Part shown: positions 9,098-17,588 of the stretch, piece after piece | Layout: every line of letters starts with the position of its first letter | Position numbering within the stretch: the first letter of the stretch is position 1 | From: Mesorhizobium sp. AR02 | GTDB taxonomy: Bacteria > Pseudomonadota > Alphaproteobacteria > Rhizobiales > Rhizobiaceae | Assembly (NCBI RefSeq): GCF_024746835.1 | Contig: NZ_CP080531.1 | Location: 4,980,001-5,044,000, forward strand | Direction: 5' to 3' | Length of the DNA: 64,000 nt | Made by a program: the position numbers and the translations under genes | The notes under the pieces: generated by a model | What the model was told of the DNA's origin: nothing | What the model saw: only the letters and a program-made list of their open reading frames with translations | The model's database searches: none

Positions 9098-11254
9098 TTG
9101 CAGATAAGATTCTGGGTTCGAGTTAACGCAAACTTGTCTGGCGCCACTGCATTTTACTGCGTGGCAATCGTGTCGCGTCCCAAGGAGTCGTCCTGCGTGG
9201 GGGCAGAAGCTGGAAAAGAGTTCGGAGCGCAAAGTCCCCTTCCGCAGGGGCTTGTGAGCGAACGCGTGTCATCCAGATTGGCCGATACGGTGGATGTGGA
9301 GCCGTATGATCCGCGTCAGGAACTGGGGGCGGCGGAACTGCGCATCCTTTACCGCAGGGAAGCCCAGGCGAAGCGACGGAAGGAAGCCAGGCCGGGGCTG
9401 TGGATCGCCGTCGTCATCTATGTGCTGTTTTCGGTATCGGATCTGCTGCTGATACCTGATGTGGCGGCCTATACGATCACGGCGCGCTTCGCGGTCGGAC
9501 TGACCGCGCTGCTGGTCCTGGAAGCACAGCTTCGCCGGGGAGCGGCAACGGATTGGCTTGACGTGACCTGCGCCGCGGCCATCATCTTTGGCTATATCGG
9601 CTGGCTGTGCCCGGCATCCATGGGTGCGGACAGGGAAAGCGTCGCCTACTACATGGTTTTCGGCACCATTTTCATGATGAGCGCCAATCTTTTCTTCACA
9701 TTCAGCTTCAAGGTTTCGATCATAACGTCGACAATCATTTTGTGTATCTTGTACGTGGTGAATTACTTCATACCGGCGTCGCTGACATACAAAATGGTGT
9801 TTGGCACGTTCTACGTTTCATGCTTCACCTTCACCTCCTATGTGAACTGGAAGCTGAATGAAGAGCGCTACAACGTCTTCCTGAACGCGCTGGAAGCCAA
9901 GATCCAGCACAAGGAGGCCACCGAACGCGGCAAGGCCCTGCTGAGGCTGTCGCGGACGGATCCGCTTACGGGCCTGGAGAACCGGCGCGCCATCGACGAG
10001 AAGCTGCGCGATTACTGGAACGACTGGCAGAAGCTTGGCAACAAGTTCGCGGCGATCCTCATCGACGTCGACTTCTTCAAGAAGTTCAACGACTGCTACG
10101 GCCACCAGGAAGGCGACCGTTGCCTGATCCATGTCGCCAATGCGCTGAGCGACCTGATCAAGAACTACAATGGCTCGATCGGGCGCTATGGCGGCGAAGA
10201 GTTCATCGTGCTCGCCCGCATGGACAAGAAGGACCAGGTCACGGAGCTGGCGGAAGCCATTTGCCGCACGGTGGAGAACCTGGCGATCACCCATGAGCTC
10301 AGGCGCGACGGGGTCTCGATCGTGACGGCGAGTGTCGGCGCAGCGTTCACCAGGACGCAGGCCGGCGCCAAGCTGGAGAAGATCATCCACGAGGCCGATC
10401 GCGCGCTCTATCTGGCCAAGGCCGGCGGCCGCAATTGTGTCCGGCTGTTCGACCCGACCGATCCGCAGAGCAGCGACGAGAGCGAGAACCTTGCGGCCTT
10501 GCTGAAGATCGCGATCGGCCAGGGCCTCGTTTCGCTGGTCTACCAACCCATCCAGGATGTCGTGTCGGGCCGGGTCGAGGCGGTAGAGGCGCTGATGCGT
10601 CTCAAGATGCTCGACGGAACCCTGGTTCCGCCGAGCCTGTTCATTCCCGTCGCCGAACGCACTGGCGCGATCCTGGAACTGGGCCGCTGGGCAATAAGGA
10701 CGGTCTGCGCCGAACTGCTGGCGGACGATCACGTCCGTGTCGTCAGTGTCAACGTCTCGCCGATCCAGCTCAAGACGCCTGGCTTCGCGGGGTCCGTTGC
10801 GACCATCCTCGGCGAGACCGGCGTGACCGGCAACAGGCTGGCCTTCGAAATCACCGAAGGCCTCGAGATGGAGATGCACTCGGACATTCTGCGCTGCATC
10901 AGCGACCTGAAGCTGCTGGGCATCAAGATCTGGCTTGATGATTTCGGCACCGGCTTTGCCGGCCTTTCGTGGCTGCGCCTGATCGATTTCGATACGGTCA
11001 AGATCGACCGCTCGTTCCTGCACGACTGCGGCACGCCGAAGGGCATGGCGATGCTGCAGGACATCATTGCGCTGGTCCGCAATCGCGGCCACAAGATCCT
11101 GGTCGAAGGCGTGGAAACCGACGAGCAGATCGCGCTCATGCGCGAGTTCGGCATCGACAAGATCCAGGGCTTTCGCGTCGGCCGTCCCGTTCCCGCCGCG
11201 AGTTTCCAGGCCAAGCGGGGCATACAAAAACGCCCATTCCTCAAATCCGCATGA
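9098..11254 (+). CDS. Membrane-bound GGDEF-EAL protein (cyclic-di-GMP turnover)
   Basis: An N-terminal region with about six membrane segments (residues ~98-250) is followed by a GGDEF domain with GGEEF at 365-369 and an EAL domain with EAL at 497-499. DDFGTG near 613, the KIDRSF strand and EGVET are also present. Both domains therefore keep the main catalytic motifs and could make or degrade cyclic-di-GMP. No RxxD inhibitory site is visible just before GGEEF. The start at 9098 is a TTG; GTG codons near 9160 are alternatives, since the first ~60 residues look unlike a conserved domain. It is divergent from the methyltransferase and precedes the convergent amidohydrolase. Confidence 0.93.
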   Translation: MQIRFWVRVNANLSGATAFYCVAIVSRPKESSCVGAEAGKEFGAQSPLPQGLVSERVSSRLADTVDVEPYDPRQELGAAELRILYRREAQAKRRKEARPGLWIAVVIYVLFSVSDLLLIPDVAAYTITARFAVGLTALLVLEAQLRRGAATDWLDVTCAAAIIFGYIGWLCPASMGADRESVAYYMVFGTIFMMSANLFFTFSFKVSIITSTIILCILYVVNYFIPASLTYKMVFGTFYVSCFTFTSYVNWKLNEERYNVFLNALEAKIQHKEATERGKALLRLSRTDPLTGLENRRAIDEKLRDYWNDWQKLGNKFAAILIDVDFFKKFNDCYGHQEGDRCLIHVANALSDLIKNYNGSIGRYGGEEFIVLARMDKKDQVTELAEAICRTVENLAITHELRRDGVSIVTASVGAAFTRTQAGAKLEKIIHEADRALYLAKAGGRNCVRLFDPTDPQSSDESENLAALLKIAIGQGLVSLVYQPIQDVVSGRVEAVEALMRLKMLDGTLVPPSLFIPVAERTGAILELGRWAIRTVCAELLADDHVRVVSVNVSPIQLKTPGFAGSVATILGETGVTGNRLAFEITEGLEMEMHSDILRCISDLKLLGIKIWLDDFGTGFAGLSWLRLIDFDTVKIDRSFLHDCGTPKGMAMLQDIIALVRNRGHKILVEGVETDEQIALMREFGIDKIQGFRVGRPVPAASFQAKRGIQKRPFLKSA

Positions 11255-11312
11255 CACGCGTAGGCGAACGCGGTTCTTGAGCGCCGAGGCGGGCCTGCGC
11301 CGTCGGACAAAC

Positions 11313-12461
11313 TCATCCCAGCAGATTGCGCGCCGTGCGCATGAAGATCTTCGAGCCGATCGGGATCAGGTCGTCTGGAAAATCATAGTCCGGATTGTGC
11401 AGGGAAGGGTGCCGTTCGCCGGCGCCGAGGAAGAACATCGCCGATCTGGCGCTGTGGCCGAACAGGCCGAAATCTTCCGAGGCGCGCATCGGCAGGGCTT
11501 CTTCACCATACACGACGCCTTCGTCGTCGAGGGCGCGTTGCAGGTGCTCCACCGCGTCCGGCGCGTTGACGCTGGCGACGAAGATCTCGTGGTAATCCCA
11601 GCGGGCGGACAAGCGATGCCGGCCGGCGATTTCCTTGACCAGCGCTTCGGCGGCGGCGCACAAATCCGCCATGCGCTCGTCGCGACGGGTGCGCAGCGTC
11701 GCCCACACCTCGGCATGCGCGGGCGCAATGCCGAACACGGCTTCGCCCATCTGCGCATGGGTGACGGTGACCATGGAGAAATCGTCGTCGGCGAAGGTGG
11801 CGCGGCCGAGCGCGGGCAGCGCCGGCATCAGCTCGCTGATCGCCAGCATGGGCGAGATGCCGGTTTCGGGCATGGAGGAATGCGCGGTCTTGCCCTCGAG
11901 CACGATGCGCATGCCGCGCGAGGCGCAGTTGACGACGCCGGCTTTCAGCCGCACCTCGCCGAACGGCACGCCGGGCAGATTGTGCAGCGAGAAGGCGAAA
12001 TCCGGCGCGATCTCGCCAAAACGTGGATCGGCGACGACGCCGGCCGCGCCATTGCCGGTCTCTTCCGCCGGCTGGAACATCAGCACGACGCGGCCGCTGG
12101 CCGGCCGTTCGCGCCCGAGCTGGCGGCCAAGCGCGGCGAGGATCGCGGTGTGCCCGTCATGGCCGCACATATGCGACTTGCCCGGCACTTGCGAGGCATG
12201 CGGCACGCCTGACAGCTCCTCGATCGGCAGCGCGTCGAGTTCGGAACGGAACAGCACGGTCGGGCCGACCTTGCCGCTGTCATAGACCGCCGCCACGCCA
12301 TGCCCGCCCAGGCCGGTCAGCACCCTGTCCGGACTCGTGTCGGCGAGGAAGGAGACGACCTCTTTTGCCGTCTTCTCCTCTTCATTGGAGATTTCCGGCT
12401 GCCGGTGCAGCTTGCGCCGCCACTCGGTCAACTCGACAATGTCCCGATTGGTGAGGGTCAT
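11313..12461 (-). CDS. M20-family amidohydrolase (hippurate hydrolase/IAA-amino acid hydrolase type)
   Basis: A 382-aa zinc-type peptidase-like hydrolase that probably cleaves N-acyl amino acids in the cytosol. Metal ligands are visible as HMCGHDGH (residues 97-104), QPAEE with Glu133-Glu134, and the later histidines FSLHNLP and PSLHNPDYDFPDD. The ATG at 12461 is chosen because GGAGGCAG lies just upstream; the longer open frame runs into a palindromic repeat. The 3' third exists as a second broken copy at 7701-7875 in the same orientation. Confidence 0.92.
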   Translation of the reverse strand: MTLTNRDIVELTEWRRKLHRQPEISNEEEKTAKEVVSFLADTSPDRVLTGLGGHGVAAVYDSGKVGPTVLFRSELDALPIEELSGVPHASQVPGKSHMCGHDGHTAILAALGRQLGRERPASGRVVLMFQPAEETGNGAAGVVADPRFGEIAPDFAFSLHNLPGVPFGEVRLKAGVVNCASRGMRIVLEGKTAHSSMPETGISPMLAISELMPALPALGRATFADDDFSMVTVTHAQMGEAVFGIAPAHAEVWATLRTRRDERMADLCAAAEALVKEIAGRHRLSARWDYHEIFVASVNAPDAVEHLQRALDDEGVVYGEEALPMRASEDFGLFGHSARSAMFFLGAGERHPSLHNPDYDFPDDLIPIGSKIFMRTARNLLG

Positions 12462-12526
12462 GTCTTCTGCCTCCGCTGCGTTCTTGATATGCCGGTCGCA
12501 AGGCGAGGACAATCGCGTGGGGCGTT

Positions 12527-12695
12527 CCCCCTCTCCGTCTCGGCTTCGCCGAGCCACCTCTCCCCCACTTTGTGGGGGCGAGGAACCCAAGCCTCCCGAA
12601 GCCGCGACTTTGGAGATTGGCGTTTCCTCGCCCCCATGTAATGGGGGAGAGGTGGCCGCGAAGCGGACGGAGAGGGGGCTGGCGCTGCCATATGC
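12527..12695. repeat. Palindromic intergenic repeat, intact copy
   Basis: Two GC-rich arms (CCCCCTCTCCGTC ... and its complement near 12670-12682) enclose two internal hairpins of the form CTCCCCCAC-TTTGT-GGGGG and CCCCCAT-GTA-ATGGGGG. The same sequence, inverted, is found split around the nested insertion sequences at 28642-28718 and 31261-31395. It fills most of the gap between the amidohydrolase and the SRPBCC gene; no gene is seen in the rest of 12462-12826. Confidence 0.85.
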
Positions 12696-12826
12696 GATTG
12701 CACTGCCCTTTGGCCGGAGAGGTTTCACGCGCAGGATGGCGCGGTCAAGGCCCTTGTTTATCGCCGCACGGAGCCGTTGGCGCCGCCGATGAGGATGTCA
12801 TCGGCGGCAGCGCTGCACTCACCGAT

Positions 12827-13306
12827 CTACTGATTGATCTCGGGTTCGACCAGCTTTGCCAGGTTCCGGAGCGATTCCTGCCAGCCGAGATAGCAGGCCT
12901 CGACCGGGATGACGTCGGGGACGCCGGCCTGGGTGATGTCGATTTCGGTGCCGACCGACACTTTTTTCAGGATCACGGTCACCTGGATTTCGCCCGGCAG
13001 GTTGGGGTCGTCGAACCTGTCGGTGTAGCGCAGGCGCTCGCCGGGAACGAGTTCGAGATACTCGCCGCCGAAGGCATGGCTGCCGCCGGTGGTGAAATTG
13101 CGGAACGACATCTTGAACGTGCCGCCGACCTTGGCCTCGAATTGATGGACGGTGCAGGTGAAGCCGTTCGGCGGCAGCCACTTGGCCAGCGCATCGGCTT
13201 CGACGAAGGCGCGATAGACCTTTTCCGGGCTGGTGGTGAGAACGCGGTGCAAACGTACGGTACCGGGCATATCCTGTCCTTTCATGATGCCTGTTCGATG
13301 TCCCAA
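12827..13306 (-). CDS. SRPBCC (AHSA1-like) ligand-binding protein
   Basis: A 159-aa START/Bet v1-like protein of the activator-of-Hsp90-like type. It shows VHRVLTTSPEKVYRAFVEA, DALAKWLPPNGF, GGTFKMSF and a terminal helix with CYLGWQESLRNLAKLVEPEI. These form a helix-grip cavity for small hydrophobic ligands, and such proteins are usually hypothetical or stress related. The ATG at 13306 (MGHRTGIMKGQDMPG) or the later ATG encoding MPGTVRLH may be the real start; the latter fits the family better. It is divergent from the coxM-like gene. The ligand is unknown. Confidence 0.85.
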   Translation of the reverse strand: MGHRTGIMKGQDMPGTVRLHRVLTTSPEKVYRAFVEADALAKWLPPNGFTCTVHQFEAKVGGTFKMSFRNFTTGGSHAFGGEYLELVPGERLRYTDRFDDPNLPGEIQVTVILKKVSVGTEIDITQAGVPDVIPVEACYLGWQESLRNLAKLVEPEINQ

Positions 13307-13383
13307 GGACGAACGGGGTCTGGCCAGTCCGACACAAGCGCCTAGATTTTTGTGTACCCGGCCGCAAGCCTGTCACATCTCTA

Positions 13384-13430
13384 TGCATGTCGTTGTCCCA
13401 AAACCGCTGCGCACTTTTGGGCGACATGCA
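13384..13430. repeat. 47-bp palindromic repeat (copy 1)
   Basis: Begins TGCATGTCGTT and ends GGGCGACATGCA, with an inner CCAAAAC/TTTTGGG pairing. A second, inverted copy lies at 54835-54882. Recurrent small palindromes of this form are common between genes in rhizobia. Confidence 0.75.
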
Positions 13431-13569
13431 CTGGCGTAGGCCAATTCGGCTTGATTTGGGACTCGATTTTGCAGCGGCTGGCCCAATCGTCGCAAATGAC
13501 GAACCGGATAGCCATTATGAGGCGATTGTTTATAACGGTCGCTCAGATTGCCATATCCAAGGGGAGACG

Positions 13570-14430
13570 ATGCGCTACATACGTCCGCTTTCAATCGAAG
13601 ATGCCGTTGGCCAACTGGCCGGATCGGCTGGCATAGCAGCCATTCTGGCCGGTGGCAGTGACCTCCTGGTGAGGATGAAGGGCGGTTTTGTCGAACCCGA
13701 CCTGATCATCGACCTCAAGTCGATCGCCTCCTTGAGCGAGATCCGCGAAACGGCCGAGGGCTTCAGCATCGGTGCCACTGTCCCCTGCGCCGTGCTGGGC
13801 GAGAACGCTGCTTTGAAGAAGGCATGGCCGGGCGTGGTCGAGGCGGCCAAGCTGATCGGCTCGAAGCAGGTGCAGGGACGCTGCACCATTGTGGGCAATC
13901 TGTGCAACGCCTCGCCGGCGGCGGACAGCGTGCCGGCGCTGGTGGCGGCAGGCGCCAGGGCCGTGATCGCCGGACCTTCGGGCAAGCGCACCATCGCCGT
14001 GGAGGCCGTGCCGGTCGGGCCGGGCAAGACCTCGCTCGCCAAGGGCGAGATCATCGAGGCGATCCTGCTCGACAGCCAAGCGCCGCGTTCGGGCGATGCC
14101 TATCTGCGCTTCATTCCGCGCACCGAGATGGACATCGCCGTGGTCAGCGCCGGCGTGAACCTGACGATCGACGAACACGGCGTCGTCACAGCCGCCCGCG
14201 TGGCGCTGGGTGCTGCAGCCCCCACCGTGGTGCTGGTCGAGGAGGCTGCCGAGGCGCTTATCGGCAGGAAGCTCGACGAAGCCGCGCTCGAGCGGCTGGC
14301 AAAAGTCTGCGCGGGCGCCTGCCGCCCCATCGACGACAAGCGCGGCACCATTGAGTTCAGACGGAAAGTTGCGGGTGTGCTGGCCAGACGTGCCGCCACG
14401 ACCGCCTATGCACGTGCAGGAGGCAAATGA
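13570..14430 (+). CDS. Molybdenum hydroxylase FAD-binding subunit (CoxM/XdhB-like)
   Basis: Medium subunit (286 aa) of a xanthine dehydrogenase-family enzyme, carrying FAD. Flavin-binding motifs are visible: AILAGGSDLLVRMKGG at ~28-43 and TIVGNLCNASPAADSVPAL at ~113-131. The ATG at 13570 follows a GGGGAGA ribosome binding site and gives MRYIRPLSIEDAV, the expected N terminus; the open frame continues upstream into the repeat region. It overlaps the 2Fe-2S subunit gene by 4 bases. It passes electrons from the iron-sulfur subunit to an acceptor. Confidence 0.93.
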   Translation: MRYIRPLSIEDAVGQLAGSAGIAAILAGGSDLLVRMKGGFVEPDLIIDLKSIASLSEIRETAEGFSIGATVPCAVLGENAALKKAWPGVVEAAKLIGSKQVQGRCTIVGNLCNASPAADSVPALVAAGARAVIAGPSGKRTIAVEAVPVGPGKTSLAKGEIIEAILLDSQAPRSGDAYLRFIPRTEMDIAVVSAGVNLTIDEHGVVTAARVALGAAAPTVVLVEEAAEALIGRKLDEAALERLAKVCAGACRPIDDKRGTIEFRRKVAGVLARRAATTAYARAGGK

Positions 14431-14912
14431 TGGCTGGTATAGCAGTCTCGACGACAATCAACGGCGACACGATTGAATATCTCTGCCAGCCTGACGAGAC
14501 GCTGCTCGACGTGCTGCGCGACCGGCTCGGGCTGACCGGCGCCAAGGAAGGCTGCGGCACCGGCGACTGTGGCGCCTGCAGCATCATCCTCGACAACCGG
14601 CTGGTGTGCTCGTGCCTGGTGCTCGGCGCCGAGGCCGAAGGCCGGCGCATCGAGACCGTCGAAGGCATGGCGCATGGCGACCAGCTGCACACGCTGCAGC
14701 AGAAATTCCTCGAGCATGCTGCGCTGCAATGCGGCATCTGCACGCCGGGTTTCCTGATCGCGGCCAAGGATCTTTTGGCGAAAAACCCCGACCCGACCGA
14801 GGAAGAGATCCGCTTCGGGCTGGCCGGGAACCTCTGTCGCTGCACCGGCTATGACAAGATCGTGCGCGCCGTCCAGGACGCCGCACATGTGATGAAGGGA
14901 GCGCACGCATGA
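14427..14912 (+). CDS. Molybdenum hydroxylase 2Fe-2S subunit (CoxS-like)
   Basis: Small subunit, 161 aa, with two [2Fe-2S] clusters. The plant-type cluster ligands are Cys43, Cys48, Cys51 and Cys61 or 63 (EGCGTGDCGAC). The second cluster uses Cys102, Cys105, Cys137 and Cys139 (QCGICTPG ... LCRCTGY). The order M-S-L with 4-base overlaps on both sides is the classical coxMSL arrangement. It relays electrons between the molybdenum site and FAD. Confidence 0.95.
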   Translation: MMAGIAVSTTINGDTIEYLCQPDETLLDVLRDRLGLTGAKEGCGTGDCGACSIILDNRLVCSCLVLGAEAEGRRIETVEGMAHGDQLHTLQQKFLEHAALQCGICTPGFLIAAKDLLAKNPDPTEEEIRFGLAGNLCRCTGYDKIVRAVQDAAHVMKGAHA

Positions 14913-17173
14913 ATTTCGATCCGCGTTTTTCCGGGCGTAAATTCACATCCGTCGGCACACGCCCCATCCGCCCCGACGGCGTCGACAAGGTGACGGGCCG
15001 CGCCCGCTATGGCGCCGACTTCAACATGGCCGGCCAGCTGGTCGGCCGCGTTCTGCGCAGCCCGCATGCGCATGCGATCATCAGGAAGATCGACACCTCG
15101 AAAGCGGAAAAGCTTTCGGGCGTGAAGGCGGTGATCACGGCCGCCGATCTGCCTGATCTCACCGATGGCGATGCCGCCATGTACGACATCCTCGACAATT
15201 GCATGGCGCGCACCAAGGCGCTCTATGATGGCCATGCGGTGGCGGCGGTCGCCGCCGTCGATGCCCGCACGGCGCGGCAAGCGCTGAAGCTGATCGAGGT
15301 CGACTACGAGCTGTTGCCGCATGTCACCGATGTCGACGAGGCGATGCAGCACCACGCCCCGCTGATCAACGATGCCATCTTCACCGAAGGCCTCGAGGAA
15401 AAGCCGGTAAAACCCTCCAACGTCACCAAGCGCAGCCAGTTCGGCCATGGTGATGTCCATCAGGGCTTTGGGCACGCCGATTTCATCGTCGAGCGCTCCT
15501 TCAAGACCGAGCAGACACACCAGGGCTATATCGAGCCGCATGCCTGCGTGGCGAGCGTCAGTTCCGACGGCACCGCGGACCTCTGGGTCTGCACGCAGGG
15601 CCATTTCGTCTACCGCCAGCATTGCGCCCAGCTGCTCGGCATGGAGGCCTCGAAGCTGCGCGTCACCTCGTCGGAGATCGGCGGCGGTTTTGGCGGCAAG
15701 ACCCATGTCTGGGCCGAGCCGGTGGCGCTCGCACTGTCGCGCAAGGCCGGACGGCCGGTCAAGCTTGTCATGACCCGCGACGAGGTGTTCCGCGCCTCGG
15801 GCCCGACCAGCGCCACCTCGATCGACGTCAAGATCGGCGCCCGCAAGGACGGCACCATCACCGCCGCCGAAGCGACGCTGCGCTACAGCGCCGGCCCCTA
15901 TGCCGGCTCCTGGGCCGAGATCGGCGCCATGACGGCGTTTGCCTGCTACAAGCTCGATAACGTCAAGACGGTGGGCTACGAAGTGCTGGTCAACCGGCCG
16001 AAGACCGCGGCCTATCGCGCGCCTTCGGCACCGATGGCGGCGTTCGCGGTGGAAAGCGCGGTCGACGAGCTCGCCAAGGAGATCGGCATGGATCCGGTCG
16101 ACTTCCGCATCAAGAACGCCGCGCAGGAAGGCACACGCTCGTCCTACGGCCCGGTCTATGGGCCGATCGGCATCGGCCCGACGCTGGAAGCGGTGAAGAA
16201 CCATCCGCACATGAAGGCGCCGCTCGGCAAGAACCAGGGCAGGGGCATGGCCTGCGGCTTCTGGTTCAATTTCGGCGGCCAGACCTGCGTGGACCTCAAC
16301 ATCGGCATGGACGGCTCGGTGTCGCTGGCCGTCGGCACGGTCGATGTCGGCGGTTCCCGCGCCTCGCTGTCTCTGGTGGCGGCGGAGGAGCTCGGCATCG
16401 ACTATGCCCAGCTCAAGGCGGTCGTCGCCGACACGTCCTCCCTCGGCTACAACGACATGACCGATGGCAGCCGCGGCACCTTCTCGTCCTCTATGGCGAC
16501 CATCTCGGCCGCCCGCAACGCGATCAAGATCCTGCGCGAGCGCGCTGCGCAGATGTGGGACATCCCGGTCGACGACGTGATTTGGGAAAAGGGCCATGCG
16601 CTGGCCAAGGGCGAAAAGTACGGCAACCTCGCCGCCCTCTCGCTGAAGGAGATCGCGCTGCAATCCGGCAAGACCGGCGGGCCGATCGCCGGCCATAGCG
16701 AGCTCGTCGCCGACGGCGCCGGCGTCTCCTTCGCCACCCATATCTGCGACATCGAGGTCGATCCCGAAACCGGCTCGACCAGGGTGATCCGCTACACGGT
16801 GGTGCAGGATGCCGGCAAGGCGGTGCACCCGACCTATGTCGAGGGCCAGTACCAGGGCGGTGCGGCGCAAGGCATCGGCTGGGCGCTCAACGAGGAGTAT
16901 ATTTACGGCAAGGACGGAAGGCTGCAGAACGCCGGCTTCCTCGACTACCGCATCCCGGTCTGTTCCGACCTGCCGATGATCGACACGCAGATCCTGGAAA
17001 TCCCCAACCCCAACCACCCCTATGGCGTGCGCGGCGTCGGCGAAACCTCGATCGTGCCGCCACTGGCGGCGATCGCCAATGCGGTGTCGAACGCGGCGGG
17101 CGTGCGCATGACCCACATCCCGATGTCGCCGCCACGCATCCTGGCGGCGATCGAGGCGGAACGGGGAGAGTGA
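14909..17173 (+). CDS. Molybdenum hydroxylase catalytic subunit (CoxL/XdhA-like)
   Basis: Large subunit, 754 aa, binding molybdopterin. Conserved segments are IGGGFGGKTHVWAEPVALAL at about residue 252, the AYRAPSAP active-site loop near 369, DGSRGTFSSS, and GVRGVGETS with the catalytic base Glu712. The loop is AYRAPS, not the AYRCSFR of true form-I CO dehydrogenase. The enzyme therefore probably oxidises an aromatic, purine or aldehyde substrate rather than CO. A palindromic repeat and a MoaD-like gene follow. Confidence 0.94.
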   Translation: MNFDPRFSGRKFTSVGTRPIRPDGVDKVTGRARYGADFNMAGQLVGRVLRSPHAHAIIRKIDTSKAEKLSGVKAVITAADLPDLTDGDAAMYDILDNCMARTKALYDGHAVAAVAAVDARTARQALKLIEVDYELLPHVTDVDEAMQHHAPLINDAIFTEGLEEKPVKPSNVTKRSQFGHGDVHQGFGHADFIVERSFKTEQTHQGYIEPHACVASVSSDGTADLWVCTQGHFVYRQHCAQLLGMEASKLRVTSSEIGGGFGGKTHVWAEPVALALSRKAGRPVKLVMTRDEVFRASGPTSATSIDVKIGARKDGTITAAEATLRYSAGPYAGSWAEIGAMTAFACYKLDNVKTVGYEVLVNRPKTAAYRAPSAPMAAFAVESAVDELAKEIGMDPVDFRIKNAAQEGTRSSYGPVYGPIGIGPTLEAVKNHPHMKAPLGKNQGRGMACGFWFNFGGQTCVDLNIGMDGSVSLAVGTVDVGGSRASLSLVAAEELGIDYAQLKAVVADTSSLGYNDMTDGSRGTFSSSMATISAARNAIKILRERAAQMWDIPVDDVIWEKGHALAKGEKYGNLAALSLKEIALQSGKTGGPIAGHSELVADGAGVSFATHICDIEVDPETGSTRVIRYTVVQDAGKAVHPTYVEGQYQGGAAQGIGWALNEEYIYGKDGRLQNAGFLDYRIPVCSDLPMIDTQILEIPNPNHPYGVRGVGETSIVPPLAAIANAVSNAAGVRMTHIPMSPPRILAAIEAERGE

Positions 17174-17193
17174 GGGGCGAAAGCTAGGGATAA

Positions 17194-17333
17194 GGTGTGT
17201 TGAGATTCAGGTCAGGCCGAGCCGAAAGTGGCGGGTTCCGAGAACCGGAGCGGAGCGTACTTGAAGTACGTGAGCACCGGAAGCGCAGGAACCTGCCATT
17301 TGCAGGCCGGCCTCACCTGAATATCAGCACACC
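17194..17333. repeat. 140-bp palindromic repeat element
   Basis: The outer arms GGTGTGTTGAGATTCAGGT and, inverted, GGTGTGCTGATATTCAGGT face each other. The centre reads GTACTTGAAGTAC, flanked by GGAGCGGAGC and GTGAGCACCGGAAGCGC. The whole element folds as one long imperfect hairpin. It separates the coxL-like and MoaD-like genes. Related palindromes are familiar from rhizobial intergenic regions. Confidence 0.8.
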
Positions 17334-17342
17334 GTAGCGCCG

Positions 17343-17588
17343 ATGGTCGAAGTCACCCTTTGGGGCGCGCTTGGCCAGCTCGCCGGCGGCAAGAGCAAGG
17401 TCGAGGTCGAGGCCAAGGACATCAGGGAGCTGTTCAGGAAACTGGCTGAACAGTATCCCGGCTTTGAGCCCTGGATTGACCGCGGCATTGCCGTGGCGAT
17501 CGATGGGGTGATTTATCGGGATACGTGGTCGAAGGAATTGCCGCCGGGGGCGGAGATTTTTTTGCTGCCGCGGCTGGCTGGGGGGTGA
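17343..17588 (+). CDS. MoaD/ThiS-family sulfur-carrier protein
   Basis: An 81-aa ubiquitin-fold protein ending in RLAGG; the C-terminal Gly-Gly is the thiocarboxylate site of MoaD and ThiS. Strand-helix features such as MVEVTLWGALGQLAG, EAKDIRELFRKLAEQYPGF and LPPGAEIFLLPRL match the family. It follows the coxMSL-like genes, so a role in supplying molybdopterin sulfur for that enzyme is a reasonable inference. A role with another sulfur-transfer pathway is possible. The ATG is 9 bases after the palindromic repeat. Confidence 0.85.
   Translation: MVEVTLWGALGQLAGGKSKVEVEAKDIRELFRKLAEQYPGFEPWIDRGIAVAIDGVIYRDTWSKELPPGAEIFLLPRLAGG

Noticed and set aside
14849..17116. A 755-codon open frame opposite the coxL-like gene
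   Set aside because: It has no family motifs and lies entirely antisense to a strongly conserved gene; it reflects high GC content.
14909..17173. True aerobic CO dehydrogenase
   Set aside because: The active-site loop is AYRAPS rather than AYRCSFR, so only membership in the broader molybdenum hydroxylase family is supported.
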